Shown here piece after piece: positions 24,264-33,318 of a DNA stretch of 40,570 nucleotides; position 1 is the stretch's first letter, and every line of letters begins with the position of its first letter. This DNA comes from DASZJY01 sp036260255 (lineage in GTDB: Bacteria > Actinomycetota > Acidimicrobiia > Acidimicrobiales > AC-14): positions 1 to 40,570 of the forward strand of contig DATAAF010000104.1 in assembly GCA_036260255.1 (NCBI GenBank). Reading direction: 5' to 3'. The position numbers and the translations under genes are program-made. The notes beneath the pieces are model-generated. The model ran no database searches. It worked only from the letters and a program-made list of their open reading frames with translations, and had not been told where the DNA came from.

Positions 24264-26225
24264 TCAGCCCCCGGCCCGGACGACGACGTACCCGAGCACC
24301 AGCACCGCGCCCGACGCCACCGCCAGGGCGTAGCTGCGGACGTAGCCCGACTGGACCGCCCGCAGGCGGCTGCCGCCGGCGCGCACCAGCGCCGCCACGC
24401 CGTTCACCGCCCCGTCGATGACCTTGAGGTCGAGCACGTAGGCGCTCCACGCGGACAGCAGGCGGCCCGGCGTCTCGACGATCGCCGAGTAGAGGGTGTC
24501 GACGTACCACCCTCGGCGCAGGACCTGCGGCTCCACCGCCTCCTCCCGGACCCGGCGGCCGAGGAAGATCAGGGCGGCCACGCCGATACCGAGCACGCAG
24601 AGGGCGCCCGTGGCCACGGCCAGGCCGAGCTTGGTGGAGCCGCTCAGCCCCAGGTGGTGCAGGCGGTCCTCGAAGACCGGCTCGAGCCACGCCTCGAGGA
24701 AGTGGAGGTCCTTGAAGGGGAGGTTGAGGACCCCGCCCACCACCGACAGCACGGCCAGGACGACCAGCGGGAAGGCCATCGACGGCGGCGACTCGTGGGG
24801 CCGGAAGTCACCGTGGGCGCCGCTGGCGCGGGCGCCGGCCGCCGCCGGCTCGTGGGCGGCCTCCGTCTCGGCCTGCTCATCGGTACGCCCTGCCGCCTGG
24901 CGCCAGCGCTCGTCGCCGAAGAACACGAGGAAGACCTGGCGGCTCATGTAGTAGGCGGTGAGGAGGGCGGTCACCAGCCCGATCGCCCACAGCACCGGGT
25001 AGGTCTCGTAGGCGTTGGCCAGGATGTCGTCCTTCGACCAGAAGCCGGCGAACGGCGGGATGCCGGCGATGGCGAGCCAGGCGGCGATGAACGTGATCGA
25101 CGTGATCGGCATCCAGCGGCGGAGGCCCCCCATGCGTTTCATGTCCTGCTCGTCGTGCAGCCCGTGCATCACCGAGCCCGCCCCGAGGAAGAGCAGGGCC
25201 TTGAAGAAGGCGTGGGTCACCATGTGGAACACGGCGGCGACATAGGCCCCACAGCCCACGGCCAGGAACATGTAGCCGAGCTGGGAGATGGTCGAGTAGG
25301 CCAGCACCCGCTTGATGTCGTTCTGGGCGCAGGCGATCGTCGCCGCGAAGAAGGCGGTGGCCGCGCCCACGATGGCCACGATCACCGCGGCGTCGTGGGC
25401 CACGTCGAGCAGCGGGTTGATCCGCACCATGAGGAACACGCCGGCGGTCACCATGGTCGCGGCGTGGATGAGGGCGGAGACCGGCGTGGGGCCCTCCATG
25501 GCGTCGGGCAGCCAGACGTAGAGCGGCAGCTGGGCCGACTTCCCCACCGCCCCGAGGAACAGCAGCATGACGACGGCGGTGGCCGTCACCTCCGACAGCG
25601 TGGAGGCGCCCTCCAGCACCTCGGTGTACTGCAGCGTGCCGAAGGCGGCGAAGATCAGGAACATGGCGACCATGAACCCGAAGTCCCCGACCCGGTTCAC
25701 GACGAACGCCTTCTTGCCCGCCGCCGGTGCCGCCGGTCGCTCGAACCAGAACGAGATGAGCAAGTAGGAGCACGCCCCGACGCCCTCCCAGCCGAGGAAG
25801 GTGAGGAGGAAGCTGTCGGCCAGCACGAGGACGAGCATCGAGAAGGCGAAGAGGTTGAGGTAGACGAAGAACGAGTGGTAGCGCTCGTCGCCGTGCATGT
25901 AGCCGATCGAGTACAGGTGGATGAGGGCGCCCACCCCGGTGACGAACAGGGCCATGGTGAGCGAGAGCGGGTCGAGCAGGAACCCGACGTCGACGTGCAG
26001 GCCGCCGGCCGGCACCCACGAGAACAGCTCCTGCTCGAAGTGCCGGTCGTGGCCGTCCTCGCCCAGGAGGTCGATGTAGACGAGGGCGGTGACGACGAAC
26101 GACGCCCCCACCATGGCGGTGGCCAGCCAGCCCGCCTTGGGGTCCCCCAGGCGACGCCCGAAGGCGAGGAGCACCAGGAAGCCGGCCAGCGGCAGAGCGG
26201 GGATCAGCCAGGCGGCGTGGCGCAC
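24264..26225 (-). CDS. nuoL: NADH-quinone oxidoreductase subunit L (14-subunit complex)
   Basis: A 653-residue subunit with antiporter core and the C-terminal lateral-helix extension. Conserved parts are FLGWEGVGACSYLLISFWFE, KSAQLPLYVWLPDAMEGPTP, STISQLGYMFLAVGCGAYVA and FFKALLFLGAGSVMHGLHDE. A polar insert of about 35 residues (RTDEQAETEAAHEPAAAGAR) lies before the MAFPLVVLAVLSVVGG helix. It is the distal proton-pumping subunit. It starts 9 bases after the nuoK stop and is followed by nuoM after 8 bases. Confidence 0.96.
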   Translation of the reverse strand: MRHAAWLIPALPLAGFLVLLAFGRRLGDPKAGWLATAMVGASFVVTALVYIDLLGEDGHDRHFEQELFSWVPAGGLHVDVGFLLDPLSLTMALFVTGVGALIHLYSIGYMHGDERYHSFFVYLNLFAFSMLVLVLADSFLLTFLGWEGVGACSYLLISFWFERPAAPAAGKKAFVVNRVGDFGFMVAMFLIFAAFGTLQYTEVLEGASTLSEVTATAVVMLLFLGAVGKSAQLPLYVWLPDAMEGPTPVSALIHAATMVTAGVFLMVRINPLLDVAHDAAVIVAIVGAATAFFAATIACAQNDIKRVLAYSTISQLGYMFLAVGCGAYVAAVFHMVTHAFFKALLFLGAGSVMHGLHDEQDMKRMGGLRRWMPITSITFIAAWLAIAGIPPFAGFWSKDDILANAYETYPVLWAIGLVTALLTAYYMSRQVFLVFFGDERWRQAAGRTDEQAETEAAHEPAAAGARASGAHGDFRPHESPPSMAFPLVVLAVLSVVGGVLNLPFKDLHFLEAWLEPVFEDRLHHLGLSGSTKLGLAVATGALCVLGIGVAALIFLGRRVREEAVEPQVLRRGWYVDTLYSAIVETPGRLLSAWSAYVLDLKVIDGAVNGVAALVRAGGSRLRAVQSGYVRSYALAVASGAVLVLGYVVVRAGG

Positions 26226-26234
26226 GGGCGGCCC

Positions 26235-26543
26235 TCAACCTCGCAGGAGCGAGGCGTCGTCGGCGGTGGCGTCGGCCCGGCGGCGGAAGATGGCGACGAT
26301 GATGCCCAGGCCCACCACCACCTCGGCGGCGGCGACGACCAGCACGAAGAACACGACCGACTGGCCCCCGATGTCGTCGAGCATCCGGGCGAACGTGACG
26401 AAGGTGAGGTTGACCGCGTTGAGCATGAGCTCGACGCACATGAACATCACCAGGACGTTCCGGCGCACCAGCAGCCCGACCGCGCCGATCGTGAACAACA
26501 TGGCCGCCAGGGTCAGGTACCACGCGCCGGGGACGCTCATCAC
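26235..26543 (-). CDS. nuoK: NADH-quinone oxidoreductase subunit K (14-subunit complex)
   Basis: A 102-residue three-helix subunit. Either the GTG at 26543 or the ATG at 26540 could start it; both overlap the nuoJ stop (GTGATGA). The buried glutamates are in VMFMCVELMLNAVNLTFVTF and VVAAAEVVVGLGIIVAIFRR, as in the family. It connects the quinone-site subunits to the antiporter-like ones. The order J-K-L with one-to-nine-base spacing is standard. Confidence 0.95.
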   Translation of the reverse strand: MMSVPGAWYLTLAAMLFTIGAVGLLVRRNVLVMFMCVELMLNAVNLTFVTFARMLDDIGGQSVVFFVLVVAAAEVVVGLGIIVAIFRRRADATADDASLLRG

Positions 26544-27253
26544 GCTGTCGGGGGCCTCTGCCCCCCGACTCCCCCCCGTGCTGCGACGTGCGCCTGCGGC
26601 GCGCCTTCTTCCTGTTCCGACGAACCAAGGCCTTCGGCCGGTTCGTCGGCGCTCGTCCCTCCGGTCCGAGCGGCCGCGTCTCCGTTGCCACCTTGGTCGG
26701 TCTTGCCGTCGCCGGACACCACCGGAGTTGCTTCGTCGACGTCCTGCCTCGAGCGCCTTGCCAGGACGACGGCTCCGACCACGGCGATGACCAGGAGGAC
26801 CGACGTCAGCTCGAAGGCGAGGAGGTACCGGGTGAACAGCGACCGGGCCAGCTTCTCCACGTTCGAGCCCTCCCCGCTGGCGGCGCCCGCCACCGCCGGG
26901 GCGCCGGTGACCCAGTGGCTCCGGGCCAGCAGCAGCACCTCGACCAGCCCGAGCGCCCCGGCCAGGGCGGCGGCGATGCGCTGCCCCCGCAGCGGCTCGG
27001 TGCCCAGGTCCTCGGAGCGGTCGACCCCGAGGAGCATGATCACGAACAGGAACAGCACGACGATGGCGCCGGCGTAGACGATCACCTGGACGGCGGCGAG
27101 GAAGTGGGCGGCCTGGGCGACGAAGAGCACAGCCACGCCGAACAGCGTCATCACCAGCATGAGAGCGGCGTGCACGGGGTTCTTGGAGAGGATCACGCCC
27201 AGGGCCCCGGCCAGGGTGGCCAGGCCGGCGGCCACGAACACCGCCCAGTCCAA
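26540..27253 (-). CDS. nuoJ: NADH-quinone oxidoreductase subunit J with long polar tail (14-subunit complex)
   Basis: A 237-residue protein. The first 165 residues are a normal NuoJ with five helices, including FLAAVQVIVYAGAIVVLFLF and the final LTSVLLVIAVVGAVVLARRS. The last 70 residues are low-complexity and hydrophilic (Gly, Asp, Glu, Ala, Gln rich) with no recognisable domain. The other NuoJ in this window ends at the equivalent of the last helix. The start at 27253 is one base after the nuoI stop. The tail may be a disordered cytoplasmic extension of little effect. Confidence 0.93.
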   Translation of the reverse strand: MDWAVFVAAGLATLAGALGVILSKNPVHAALMLVMTLFGVAVLFVAQAAHFLAAVQVIVYAGAIVVLFLFVIMLLGVDRSEDLGTEPLRGQRIAAALAGALGLVEVLLLARSHWVTGAPAVAGAASGEGSNVEKLARSLFTRYLLAFELTSVLLVIAVVGAVVLARRSRQDVDEATPVVSGDGKTDQGGNGDAAARTGGTSADEPAEGLGSSEQEEGAPQAHVAARGGVGGQRPPTA

Positions 27254-27254
27254 G

Positions 27255-27920
27255 TCAGCTCTCCACGGTGACGTTGCGGTCGGGAGGGGGCGAGACCTCG
27301 AGGACGTGGGGCTCGTCCTCCTCCGTGCCGGGGACGTCGGACTGCCCCTTCTCGGGTGGGCGCACGCCGAAGCCGAGCTCGGCCGACCACGCCACCCGGC
27401 CCTCGTAGACGGCGGCGCCGTTGGGGGAGGTGGCCCGCACCCACGCCGAGGTGTGCTTCTCGTCGCCCGGCCGCCAGTCCTCCCAGGGCAGCTTCTTGGG
27501 CATGCCCTGGTCGTCGACGAGCAGCTCCGCGCGGGTGTAGATGGCGTCGTTGCGGTTGGTGAAGGAGAACTCGAACAGCTTCGACTCGGTGATGGCCTCC
27601 GTCGGGCACGCCTCCACGCACAGGTCGCAGTGGATGCACCTGAGGTAGTTGATCTCGTAGACGAAGCCGTAGCGCTCCCCCGGCGACACTGGCGCGTCGG
27701 CCGGGTTGTCGGCGCCGCGGACGTAGATGCAGCGGGCCGGGCACACGCCGGCGCACAGCTCGCAGCCGATGCACTTCTCCAGGCCGTCCTCGTAGCGGTT
27801 GAGGACGTGGCGGCCGTGGAAGCGCACCGGCTTGGGCCGCTTGACGTCCGGGTAGCGGTTGGTCACCCGGGGCTGGAACATGTTCTTGAAGGTGACCTTG
27901 AACCCGTCCAGGTAGCCCAT
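27255..27920 (-). CDS. nuoI: NADH-quinone oxidoreductase subunit I, 2x[4Fe-4S] (14-subunit complex)
   Basis: A 221-residue ferredoxin-type subunit from the ATG at 27920 (MGYLDGFKVTFKNMFQPRVT), with AGGAGG about 8 bases upstream. Both cluster motifs are complete: C50-x2-C53-x2-C56-x3-C60 (CIGCELCAGVC) and C95-x2-C98-x2-C101-x3-C105 (CIHCDLCVEAC). The long C-terminal part (after residue 130) is typical for actinobacterial NuoI. It passes electrons from NuoG to NuoB. It lies 34 bases after nuoH. Confidence 0.96.
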   Translation of the reverse strand: MGYLDGFKVTFKNMFQPRVTNRYPDVKRPKPVRFHGRHVLNRYEDGLEKCIGCELCAGVCPARCIYVRGADNPADAPVSPGERYGFVYEINYLRCIHCDLCVEACPTEAITESKLFEFSFTNRNDAIYTRAELLVDDQGMPKKLPWEDWRPGDEKHTSAWVRATSPNGAAVYEGRVAWSAELGFGVRPPEKGQSDVPGTEEDEPHVLEVSPPPDRNVTVES

Positions 27921-27954
27921 CAGCGTCGCCTCCTCTCGTTCCGCACCGGTCGCA

Positions 27955-29139
27955 CTACGTCCTGGCCTCCGCCGCCTCCACCGCCTCGGCCGCCTCGCTC
28001 TGGCGCTGGCCGGTGCGCAGGGCGGCGGCCAGGCTCCCCCACGCCACCGCCCCGACAAGGAAGGCCCCGCCCAGCACCAGGAACTGGTTCCAGTCCTCGT
28101 CCCTGCCTATGCGCAGGGCGGCGATGAGCAGGAGCCAGAACAGCGAGAGCGGGATCAGCTTCTTCCAGCCGAGGTCCATGAGCTGGTCGTAGCGCAGCCG
28201 GGGCAGCGTGGCCCGAAACCACACATAGACGAAGAGAAACGCCCCCAGCTTGAGCAGGAACCAGACCACCGGCCACAGGTCGGGCAGGAACCCGATCTCG
28301 GGGCCGTTGGGCCCGCCGAGGAACAGGGTGACGGCGACCGCCGAGATCGTGACCGTATTCATGAACTCGGCGAGGAAGAACAGTGCGAAGCGGATCGACG
28401 AGTACTCGGTGTGGAACCCGCCCACCAGCTCCTGCTCCGCCTCGACCAGGTCGAACGGGGGGCGGTTGATCTCGGCGGTGGCGGCGATCAGGTAGACCAC
28501 GAAGGGCACGCCGCCGAGGGCCCAGAGGTTCCAGGACCAGCGGGCCTGGTTGGCCACGATGTCGTGGGTGGAGAGCGACCCGGCCGCCAGCACCACCGCC
28601 GCCACGGCCAGGCTCATGGCGGCCTCGTAGGACACCATCTGGGCCGAGGCCCGCACCGAGCCCAGCAGCGGGTACTTCGATCCCGACGACCAACCGGCCA
28701 GCATGACGCCGTACACCGCGACCGACGACATGGCCAGGAGGAAGAGGATCCCCATCGGCGGGTCGGCCAGCTGGAGGTAGGTCTCCCGCCCGGCGATGGA
28801 GATGGTGCCCCCCACCGGGATGATGGCGAAGGAGGCGAAGGCGGGCACCGCCGCCAGGTAGGGAGCGAGGCGGAAGACCCGCTTGTCCGCCTTCTCCGGC
28901 AGCAGGTCCTCCTTGAAGAAGAGCTTGATGCCGTCGGCGATCGTCTGGAGCATCCCCCACGGTCCCGCCCGGTCGGGGCCGACGCGCGCCTGCATGTCGG
29001 AGATGACCTTGCGCTCGGCCCAGATCATCATCATCACCGACACGAGGAGGAAGCCGAAGACGACGAACACCTTGAGCAGCACGATGAGCACGACGGTGAG
29101 GTCGACGCCCTCGGCGAAGAGGGGGTCGCCGCCGGTCAT
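27955..29139 (-). CDS. nuoH: NADH-quinone oxidoreductase subunit H (14-subunit complex)
   Basis: A 394-residue membrane subunit from the ATG at 29139 (MTGGDPLFAEGVDLTVVLIV), overlapping the nuoG stop as ATGA. Family blocks are MIWAERKVISDMQARVGPDR, DGIKLFFKEDLLPEKADKRV, AVYGVMLAGWSSGSKYPLLG, INRPPFDLVEAEQELVGGFH and TEYSSIRFALFFLAEFMNT. It shapes the quinone chamber and E-channel. The C-terminal 30 residues are polar and extend beyond the usual end. It is clearly different from the other NuoH (342 residues), for example PPFDLVEAEQELVGG against TPFDMPVAESELVAG. Confidence 0.96.
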   Translation of the reverse strand: MTGGDPLFAEGVDLTVVLIVLLKVFVVFGFLLVSVMMMIWAERKVISDMQARVGPDRAGPWGMLQTIADGIKLFFKEDLLPEKADKRVFRLAPYLAAVPAFASFAIIPVGGTISIAGRETYLQLADPPMGILFLLAMSSVAVYGVMLAGWSSGSKYPLLGSVRASAQMVSYEAAMSLAVAAVVLAAGSLSTHDIVANQARWSWNLWALGGVPFVVYLIAATAEINRPPFDLVEAEQELVGGFHTEYSSIRFALFFLAEFMNTVTISAVAVTLFLGGPNGPEIGFLPDLWPVVWFLLKLGAFLFVYVWFRATLPRLRYDQLMDLGWKKLIPLSLFWLLLIAALRIGRDEDWNQFLVLGGAFLVGAVAWGSLAAALRTGQRQSEAAEAVEAAEART

Positions 29140-31871
29140 CGCCGGCCGTCCCCGGAGGCGGGAGTGCGGCTCACCGTCTCCACCCGGACATCGGTGACCA
29201 GCTGGGTGGCGTCGATGAGCTCGGCGGCGCCTTCGCCGGGCTGGTTGAACTCCACCGAGGCCGACCCCCGGGGTACGCCGGCGTCGGCGGCCGCCTCGAG
29301 GACCAGGGCGGCGCGCGCCGACGCCACCCGCACCAGGTCGCCGGGACGGATGCCGAGGCGGGAGAGGTCGTAGGGGTTGGCGCGGAATCGGGTGCCGGGG
29401 GCCAGGGGCGCGAGCGACGGGGAGTGCTGGACCAGGACGCCGGCGTCGTAGAGCGCCCGGGTGGTGACCAGGCGGAGCGAGTAGGCGTCCAGCGGGCGCG
29501 GTACCGGTGCGGCCTCGGCGTCCGAGAAGGTGAGGAGGGGCGGCGGGGCCTGCTCGGCAACGGCGGGGGCGGTGACCTCGGGCGACGGCGTGTACTGGGC
29601 GCCCGGCTCGAGTGGCGCGTCGGCGGCCGCCGGCTCGGTCTCGGGCTGCAGCGTCTCGCCCTGCACCCTCGCCGCCCTGACCTCGATGGCCTCCGTGGGC
29701 CGGCCCAGGTCGGGGCTGGGCGTGTCCTGCTCGGCCAGCGGCACGACCACGCCGTCCCGGTTGGCCGGTTGGGCCAGCAGCTCGGGCGTGAGGCCGAGAT
29801 GGGACGGGACGAGGGCGGCGATCTCGGCGCTGACGCCGTCGAGCGTCTCGAACCGCAGGTCGGCCCCCATGCGCAGGGCCAGCTCGGCCGCGATCATCCA
29901 GTCGGGCCGAGCGGTGCCCGGCGCGGTGACCTTCTGGGCGAGCCGGCTCACCCGCCCCTCGATGTTGGTCGTCGTTCCCGGCCGCTCCGCCCACGCCGCC
30001 GCGGGAAGGACCACGTCGGCGTGGAGGGCGGAGTCGGTGAGGAACAGGTCGACGACGACCGTGAAGCCCACCCCCGCCAGGGCCCGGCGAGCGAGGGTGC
30101 GGTCGGGGAAGTCGGAGACGGGATCGGCGCCGGCCAGGATGATCCCCTGGATGCGGTTGGCCGCCGCCGCGTTCATGATGCCCAGGGCGTCGAGGCCCCG
30201 GCGGTCGGGGACGGGGCCCCAGCCCGCCTCGTACCACTGGCGCCCCGCCTCGAGGGAGACGCGCCCGGGCAGCACGCCGGGGGCCAGCCCCATGTCGAGG
30301 GCGCCCAGCACGTTGCCCCGGCGGAGGGCGGAGACGAAGCGCACGTCCGGGAGCCCCGACGCCAGCACCGCCGCCGCCTCGACCACGCCGGCGGGCGACT
30401 CCGCCAGCGACGGCCGACCGAGCACGACGACCACCGGTCCCTTGCCCAGCAGCAACGCCGCCTTGGCGATCTCCTCGGCGTCCACACCGCCGGGGCCGGA
30501 GCGGTCGTCGGCCTGCCCGCCGCCGACCGCCTCGACGAGGGCCCGGGCGACCGCCGCCGCCTCACCCGGTCGGTAGCGGAGCGAGTGGGTGGCGTAGCGG
30601 CTCAGCCCCGTCGACCGGGGCACCACCTCGATGAGCGGGACGTTGCCTTCGAGCGCGGCCTCCCGCAGCCGCAGGTAGAAGACGGGCACCTCCTCTTTGA
30701 GGTCGGGGGCCAGGAGGAGCACCGCCGAGGCCCCACAGGCCTGGTCGATCGTCGCCCGGGGCAGGCCCAGCACCGCCTCGGCGGGTAGCCCGTCGGCCAG
30801 CTGACAGTCGACGTTGTCGGTGCCCAGCGCGCCCTTGGCCAGCTTGGCCCACGCGTAGGCGTCCTCGTTCGGGAGGCGGGCGCCGCCGAGCAGGGCCAGC
30901 GCCTGCGGTCCGTGGGTCCGGCGGACCTGGCCGAGCCCGTCCGCCGCCGCCTGCAGGGCCTCGGCCCACGTCGCCTCCACCAGCTCCTCGCCGCGGCGCA
31001 CCAGAGGGTGGGTGAGCCGTCGGTCGTGGTTCACCGGCTCGTAGCCGAACCGGCCCTTGTCGCAGAGCCATCCGTGGTTCACCGGGTCGCTGTCGATGCC
31101 CAGGTTGCGGACGAGCCGGTCCCTGGACGACTGCACGGCCATCCGGCACCCGAACGAGCACAGCGTGCAGGTGGACTCCGCCACCTCGAGGTCCCACGGC
31201 CGGGCCCGGAACCGGTAGGGCGTGGCGGTGAGGGCGCCCACCGGGCAGATCTGCACGATGTTGCCGCTGAAGTTCGACGTGAACGGCTTGCCCGGGAACG
31301 TGTTGATCTCGACCGAGTCGGAGCGGCTCACGAAGTCGATGAGGGGGTCGCCCGCCACCTCGTCGGCGAACCGGGTGCAGCGCGCGCACTGGATGCACCG
31401 CTCCCTGTCCAGGGCCACGAGCGGGTTGATCGGGATGGGCTTGGCCCAGTGGCGCTTCTCCTCGACGAAGCGGCTCTCGCCCGGTCCGAACGCGAGGGTC
31501 TGGTCCTGCAGGGGGCACTCGCCCCCCCGGTCGCACACCGGGCAGTCGAGCGGGTGGTTGATGAGGAGGAACTCGAGCACGCCGTCCTGGGCCTTCTTGA
31601 CCTTGGTCGACGTGGTGACGACCTCCTGCCCGTCGGCCACGGGGACGTAGCAGGACGGCATGAGCGACATGCCCTTGGGCCCGCTGATCTCGACCAGGCA
31701 CATACGGCACATGCCCACCGGCTTCATGCGGGGATGCCAGCAGAACCGGGGGATGTAGACGCCGGCCCGCTCGGCGGCGGCAATGACCATCTCGCCCTTG
31801 CGGGCCTCGACCGAGCGGCCGTCGATGACGATGGTGACCGTCTCGGTCTTCTCCTGCGTCTGCTCGCTCAT
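29136..31871 (-). CDS. nuoG: NADH-quinone oxidoreductase subunit G with N7-type cluster motif (14-subunit complex)
   Basis: A 911-residue protein starting at the ATG at 31871 (MSEQTQEKTETVTIVIDGRS). Ligand sets in order: C44, C55, C58, C74 (2Fe-2S N1b); H106, C110, C113, C119 (N5); C159, C162, C165, C209 (N4); and C235-x2-C238-x3-C242-x27-C270, the extra N7 motif found in some bacteria. A molybdopterin-oxidoreductase-like domain follows, and a C-terminal MopB-like binding fold near 770-900. It receives electrons from NuoF. The start codon is coupled (ATGA) to a 35-codon frame and lies inside a strong hairpin; a start at 31943 is open but not NuoG-like. Confidence 0.95.
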   Translation of the reverse strand: MSEQTQEKTETVTIVIDGRSVEARKGEMVIAAAERAGVYIPRFCWHPRMKPVGMCRMCLVEISGPKGMSLMPSCYVPVADGQEVVTTSTKVKKAQDGVLEFLLINHPLDCPVCDRGGECPLQDQTLAFGPGESRFVEEKRHWAKPIPINPLVALDRERCIQCARCTRFADEVAGDPLIDFVSRSDSVEINTFPGKPFTSNFSGNIVQICPVGALTATPYRFRARPWDLEVAESTCTLCSFGCRMAVQSSRDRLVRNLGIDSDPVNHGWLCDKGRFGYEPVNHDRRLTHPLVRRGEELVEATWAEALQAAADGLGQVRRTHGPQALALLGGARLPNEDAYAWAKLAKGALGTDNVDCQLADGLPAEAVLGLPRATIDQACGASAVLLLAPDLKEEVPVFYLRLREAALEGNVPLIEVVPRSTGLSRYATHSLRYRPGEAAAVARALVEAVGGGQADDRSGPGGVDAEEIAKAALLLGKGPVVVVLGRPSLAESPAGVVEAAAVLASGLPDVRFVSALRRGNVLGALDMGLAPGVLPGRVSLEAGRQWYEAGWGPVPDRRGLDALGIMNAAAANRIQGIILAGADPVSDFPDRTLARRALAGVGFTVVVDLFLTDSALHADVVLPAAAWAERPGTTTNIEGRVSRLAQKVTAPGTARPDWMIAAELALRMGADLRFETLDGVSAEIAALVPSHLGLTPELLAQPANRDGVVVPLAEQDTPSPDLGRPTEAIEVRAARVQGETLQPETEPAAADAPLEPGAQYTPSPEVTAPAVAEQAPPPLLTFSDAEAAPVPRPLDAYSLRLVTTRALYDAGVLVQHSPSLAPLAPGTRFRANPYDLSRLGIRPGDLVRVASARAALVLEAAADAGVPRGSASVEFNQPGEGAAELIDATQLVTDVRVETVSRTPASGDGRR

Positions 31872-31904
31872 CGGCGCACCATCCCCGATGGTGCCCCGAT
31901 GAGC
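31866..31904 (-). promoter_or_regulatory. 18-bp hairpin that encloses the nuoG start codon
   Basis: The arms 31866-31883 and 31887-31904 pair at 17 of 18 positions around a 3-base loop. In the mRNA the nuoG ATG (31871-31869) is in the 3' arm, and the GGGG that could serve as Shine-Dalgarno is in the apical loop. Such a structure should limit independent initiation at nuoG and make it depend on ribosomes arriving from upstream. Confidence 0.65.
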
Positions 31905-31975
31905 AGTTGCCGGGAGCTGCGCTCCTCCGCTGCGTTCGGCCACGCAGGCGGCGCTCCGCTTCGGTGCTCGCTCAT
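31868..31975 (-). CDS. candidate 35-codon ORF between nuoF and nuoG
   Basis: An ATG at 31975 overlaps the nuoF stop (ATGA), and the frame ends with a TGA at 31870-31868 that overlaps the nuoG ATG (ATGA again). The peptide starts MSEHRSGAPPAWPNAAEERS and ends SGMVRR; it has no recognisable domain and is Arg/Ser/Ala rich. It may act only as a coupling leader that carries ribosomes through the hairpin to nuoG. It could equally be a by-product of an insertion. Confidence 0.35.
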   Translation of the reverse strand: MSEHRSGAPPAWPNAAEERSSRQLLIGAPSGMVRR

Positions 31976-33318
31976 GCCGACGCCTCGGCGCCGACCGGGA
32001 TGGCGCCGCCGACGGTGGGACCGAAGGGGCAGCGACCTTCGGTGATGTGCGAGTAGAACTCGTCTCGGAACATGTGGATGGCGGAGGATATCGAGGAAGG
32101 GATCGACGGGCCGAGGACGCAGATCGTCGTCTTCTGCGGGGGCCAGGTGAGGCCGGGAGCGATGTTGTCGCAGACGTCGAGGAGGAGGTCGAGGTCGCTC
32201 TTGCGACCGCCTCCCAGCTCGATGCGGTTCATGATCTTGTCGAGCCAGCCGCTCCCCTCCCGGCAGGGCGTGCACTGCCCGCACGACTCCATGTGGAAGA
32301 ACCGGGTGATGCGCCAGGCGGCCCGCACGGCGCACGTGGTGTGGTCCATGACGACGACCGACCCGGAGCCGAGCATGGACCCCGCCTGCGCCACCTCGTC
32401 CTGGTCCAAGTGCACGTCGACCTGGTCGGGCCCGAACCAGGGAGCCGACACCCCACCGGGGACGATCGCCTTCAGCTCGTTGTCGTCGCGGATGCCCTGG
32501 CCCAGGCGCTCGTCGTAGATCAGCTCGCGGAACGTCGTCTTGGCCATCTCGATCTCGTAGTTGGCCGGTCGCTTCACGTGCCCGGAGAGGGAGAAGAGAC
32601 GGGTGCCCGCCGACCGCCCCTTGCCCAGCGAGGAGAAGGCCTCGCCGCCGTTGAGCACGATCCACGGGAGGTTCGAGAGCGTCTCGACGTTGTTGACGAT
32701 CGTGGGCGCCTGGTAGAGGCCGATGGCGGCCGGGAAGTACGGCGGCTTGTCCCGGGGGAAGCCCCGCTTGCCCTCGAGGCTCTCGAGAAGGGCGGTCTCC
32801 TCGCCGCAGATGTAGGCGCCGGCGCCGGGGTGGATGACGACGTCGAGGGAGAAGTCGGAGCCGAAGATGTTCTTGCCCACGGCGCCGTGGGCGTAGGCCT
32901 CGTTCAGCGCCGCCTGCATCCGCTCGAGGCCCAGGGCGAACTCGCCCCGCACGTAGATGAAGGCCTGGGCGGCGCCCACCGCGTAGGCGCAGATGACGCT
33001 CCCCTCGATGATCTGGTGGGGGTCGTTCACGAGGAGCATGTGGTCCTTGAACGTGCACGGCTCGCTCTCGTCGCCGTTGACCACCAGATAGACGGGCTGG
33101 GCCTCGCGCAGCATCGACCACTTCTTGCCCGCCTCGAAGCCGGCCCCGCCCCGCCCGAGCAGCTTCGCCGCCATCACCTCGTCGCCGATCTTCTCGGGGT
33201 CCATGGTGAGGGCCTTGCGCAGGCCCTCGTAGCCGTGGTGGCGGAGGTAGGTGGCGAGCGTCCACGACTCGTGCAGGCCGTAGCGGCCGGTGACGATCGC
33301 GGGGGCGTCGGTGATCAC
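31972..33318 (-). CDS. nuoF: NADH-quinone oxidoreductase subunit F, FMN/NADH/N3 (14-subunit complex)
   Basis: A 448-residue NADH-binding subunit starting at a GTG at 33318 that overlaps the nuoE stop (GTGA). The FMN site LGRGGAGFEAGKKWSM, the NADH-binding GAGAYICGEETALLESLEG, and the N3 cluster motif ESCGQCTPCREGSGW with a fourth cysteine in KTTICVLGPS are all present. It oxidises NADH and passes electrons through FMN to N3. No second nuoF exists in the window, so only this operon has an NADH entry module. Its stop overlaps the ATG of a 35-codon frame before nuoG. Confidence 0.97.
   Translation of the reverse strand: MITDAPAIVTGRYGLHESWTLATYLRHHGYEGLRKALTMDPEKIGDEVMAAKLLGRGGAGFEAGKKWSMLREAQPVYLVVNGDESEPCTFKDHMLLVNDPHQIIEGSVICAYAVGAAQAFIYVRGEFALGLERMQAALNEAYAHGAVGKNIFGSDFSLDVVIHPGAGAYICGEETALLESLEGKRGFPRDKPPYFPAAIGLYQAPTIVNNVETLSNLPWIVLNGGEAFSSLGKGRSAGTRLFSLSGHVKRPANYEIEMAKTTFRELIYDERLGQGIRDDNELKAIVPGGVSAPWFGPDQVDVHLDQDEVAQAGSMLGSGSVVVMDHTTCAVRAAWRITRFFHMESCGQCTPCREGSGWLDKIMNRIELGGGRKSDLDLLLDVCDNIAPGLTWPPQKTTICVLGPSIPSSISSAIHMFRDEFYSHITEGRCPFGPTVGGAIPVGAEASA

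Larger units (their letters stand above)
31861..31975 (-). repeat. 11-base direct repeat flanking a 93-base structured spacer at nuoF/nuoG
   Basis: tgctcgctcat is repeated exactly at 31861-31871 and 31965-31975 (period 104). On the minus strand each copy reads ATGAGCGAGCA, and each holds a start codon: the first overlaps the nuoF stop, the second is the nuoG start. The spacer folds into three hairpins: tgcgt/acgca (31931-31946), ggagc/gctcc (31913-31925) and the long one at 31866-31904. This looks like an insertion with target duplication, or a local duplication followed by change. Confidence 0.8.

Noticed and set aside
24654..27077. Plus-strand open frame of 807 codons opposite nuoL, nuoK and nuoJ
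   Set aside because: Same shadow effect; the composition is highly polar and repetitive, with no domain, and the minus-strand genes are certain.
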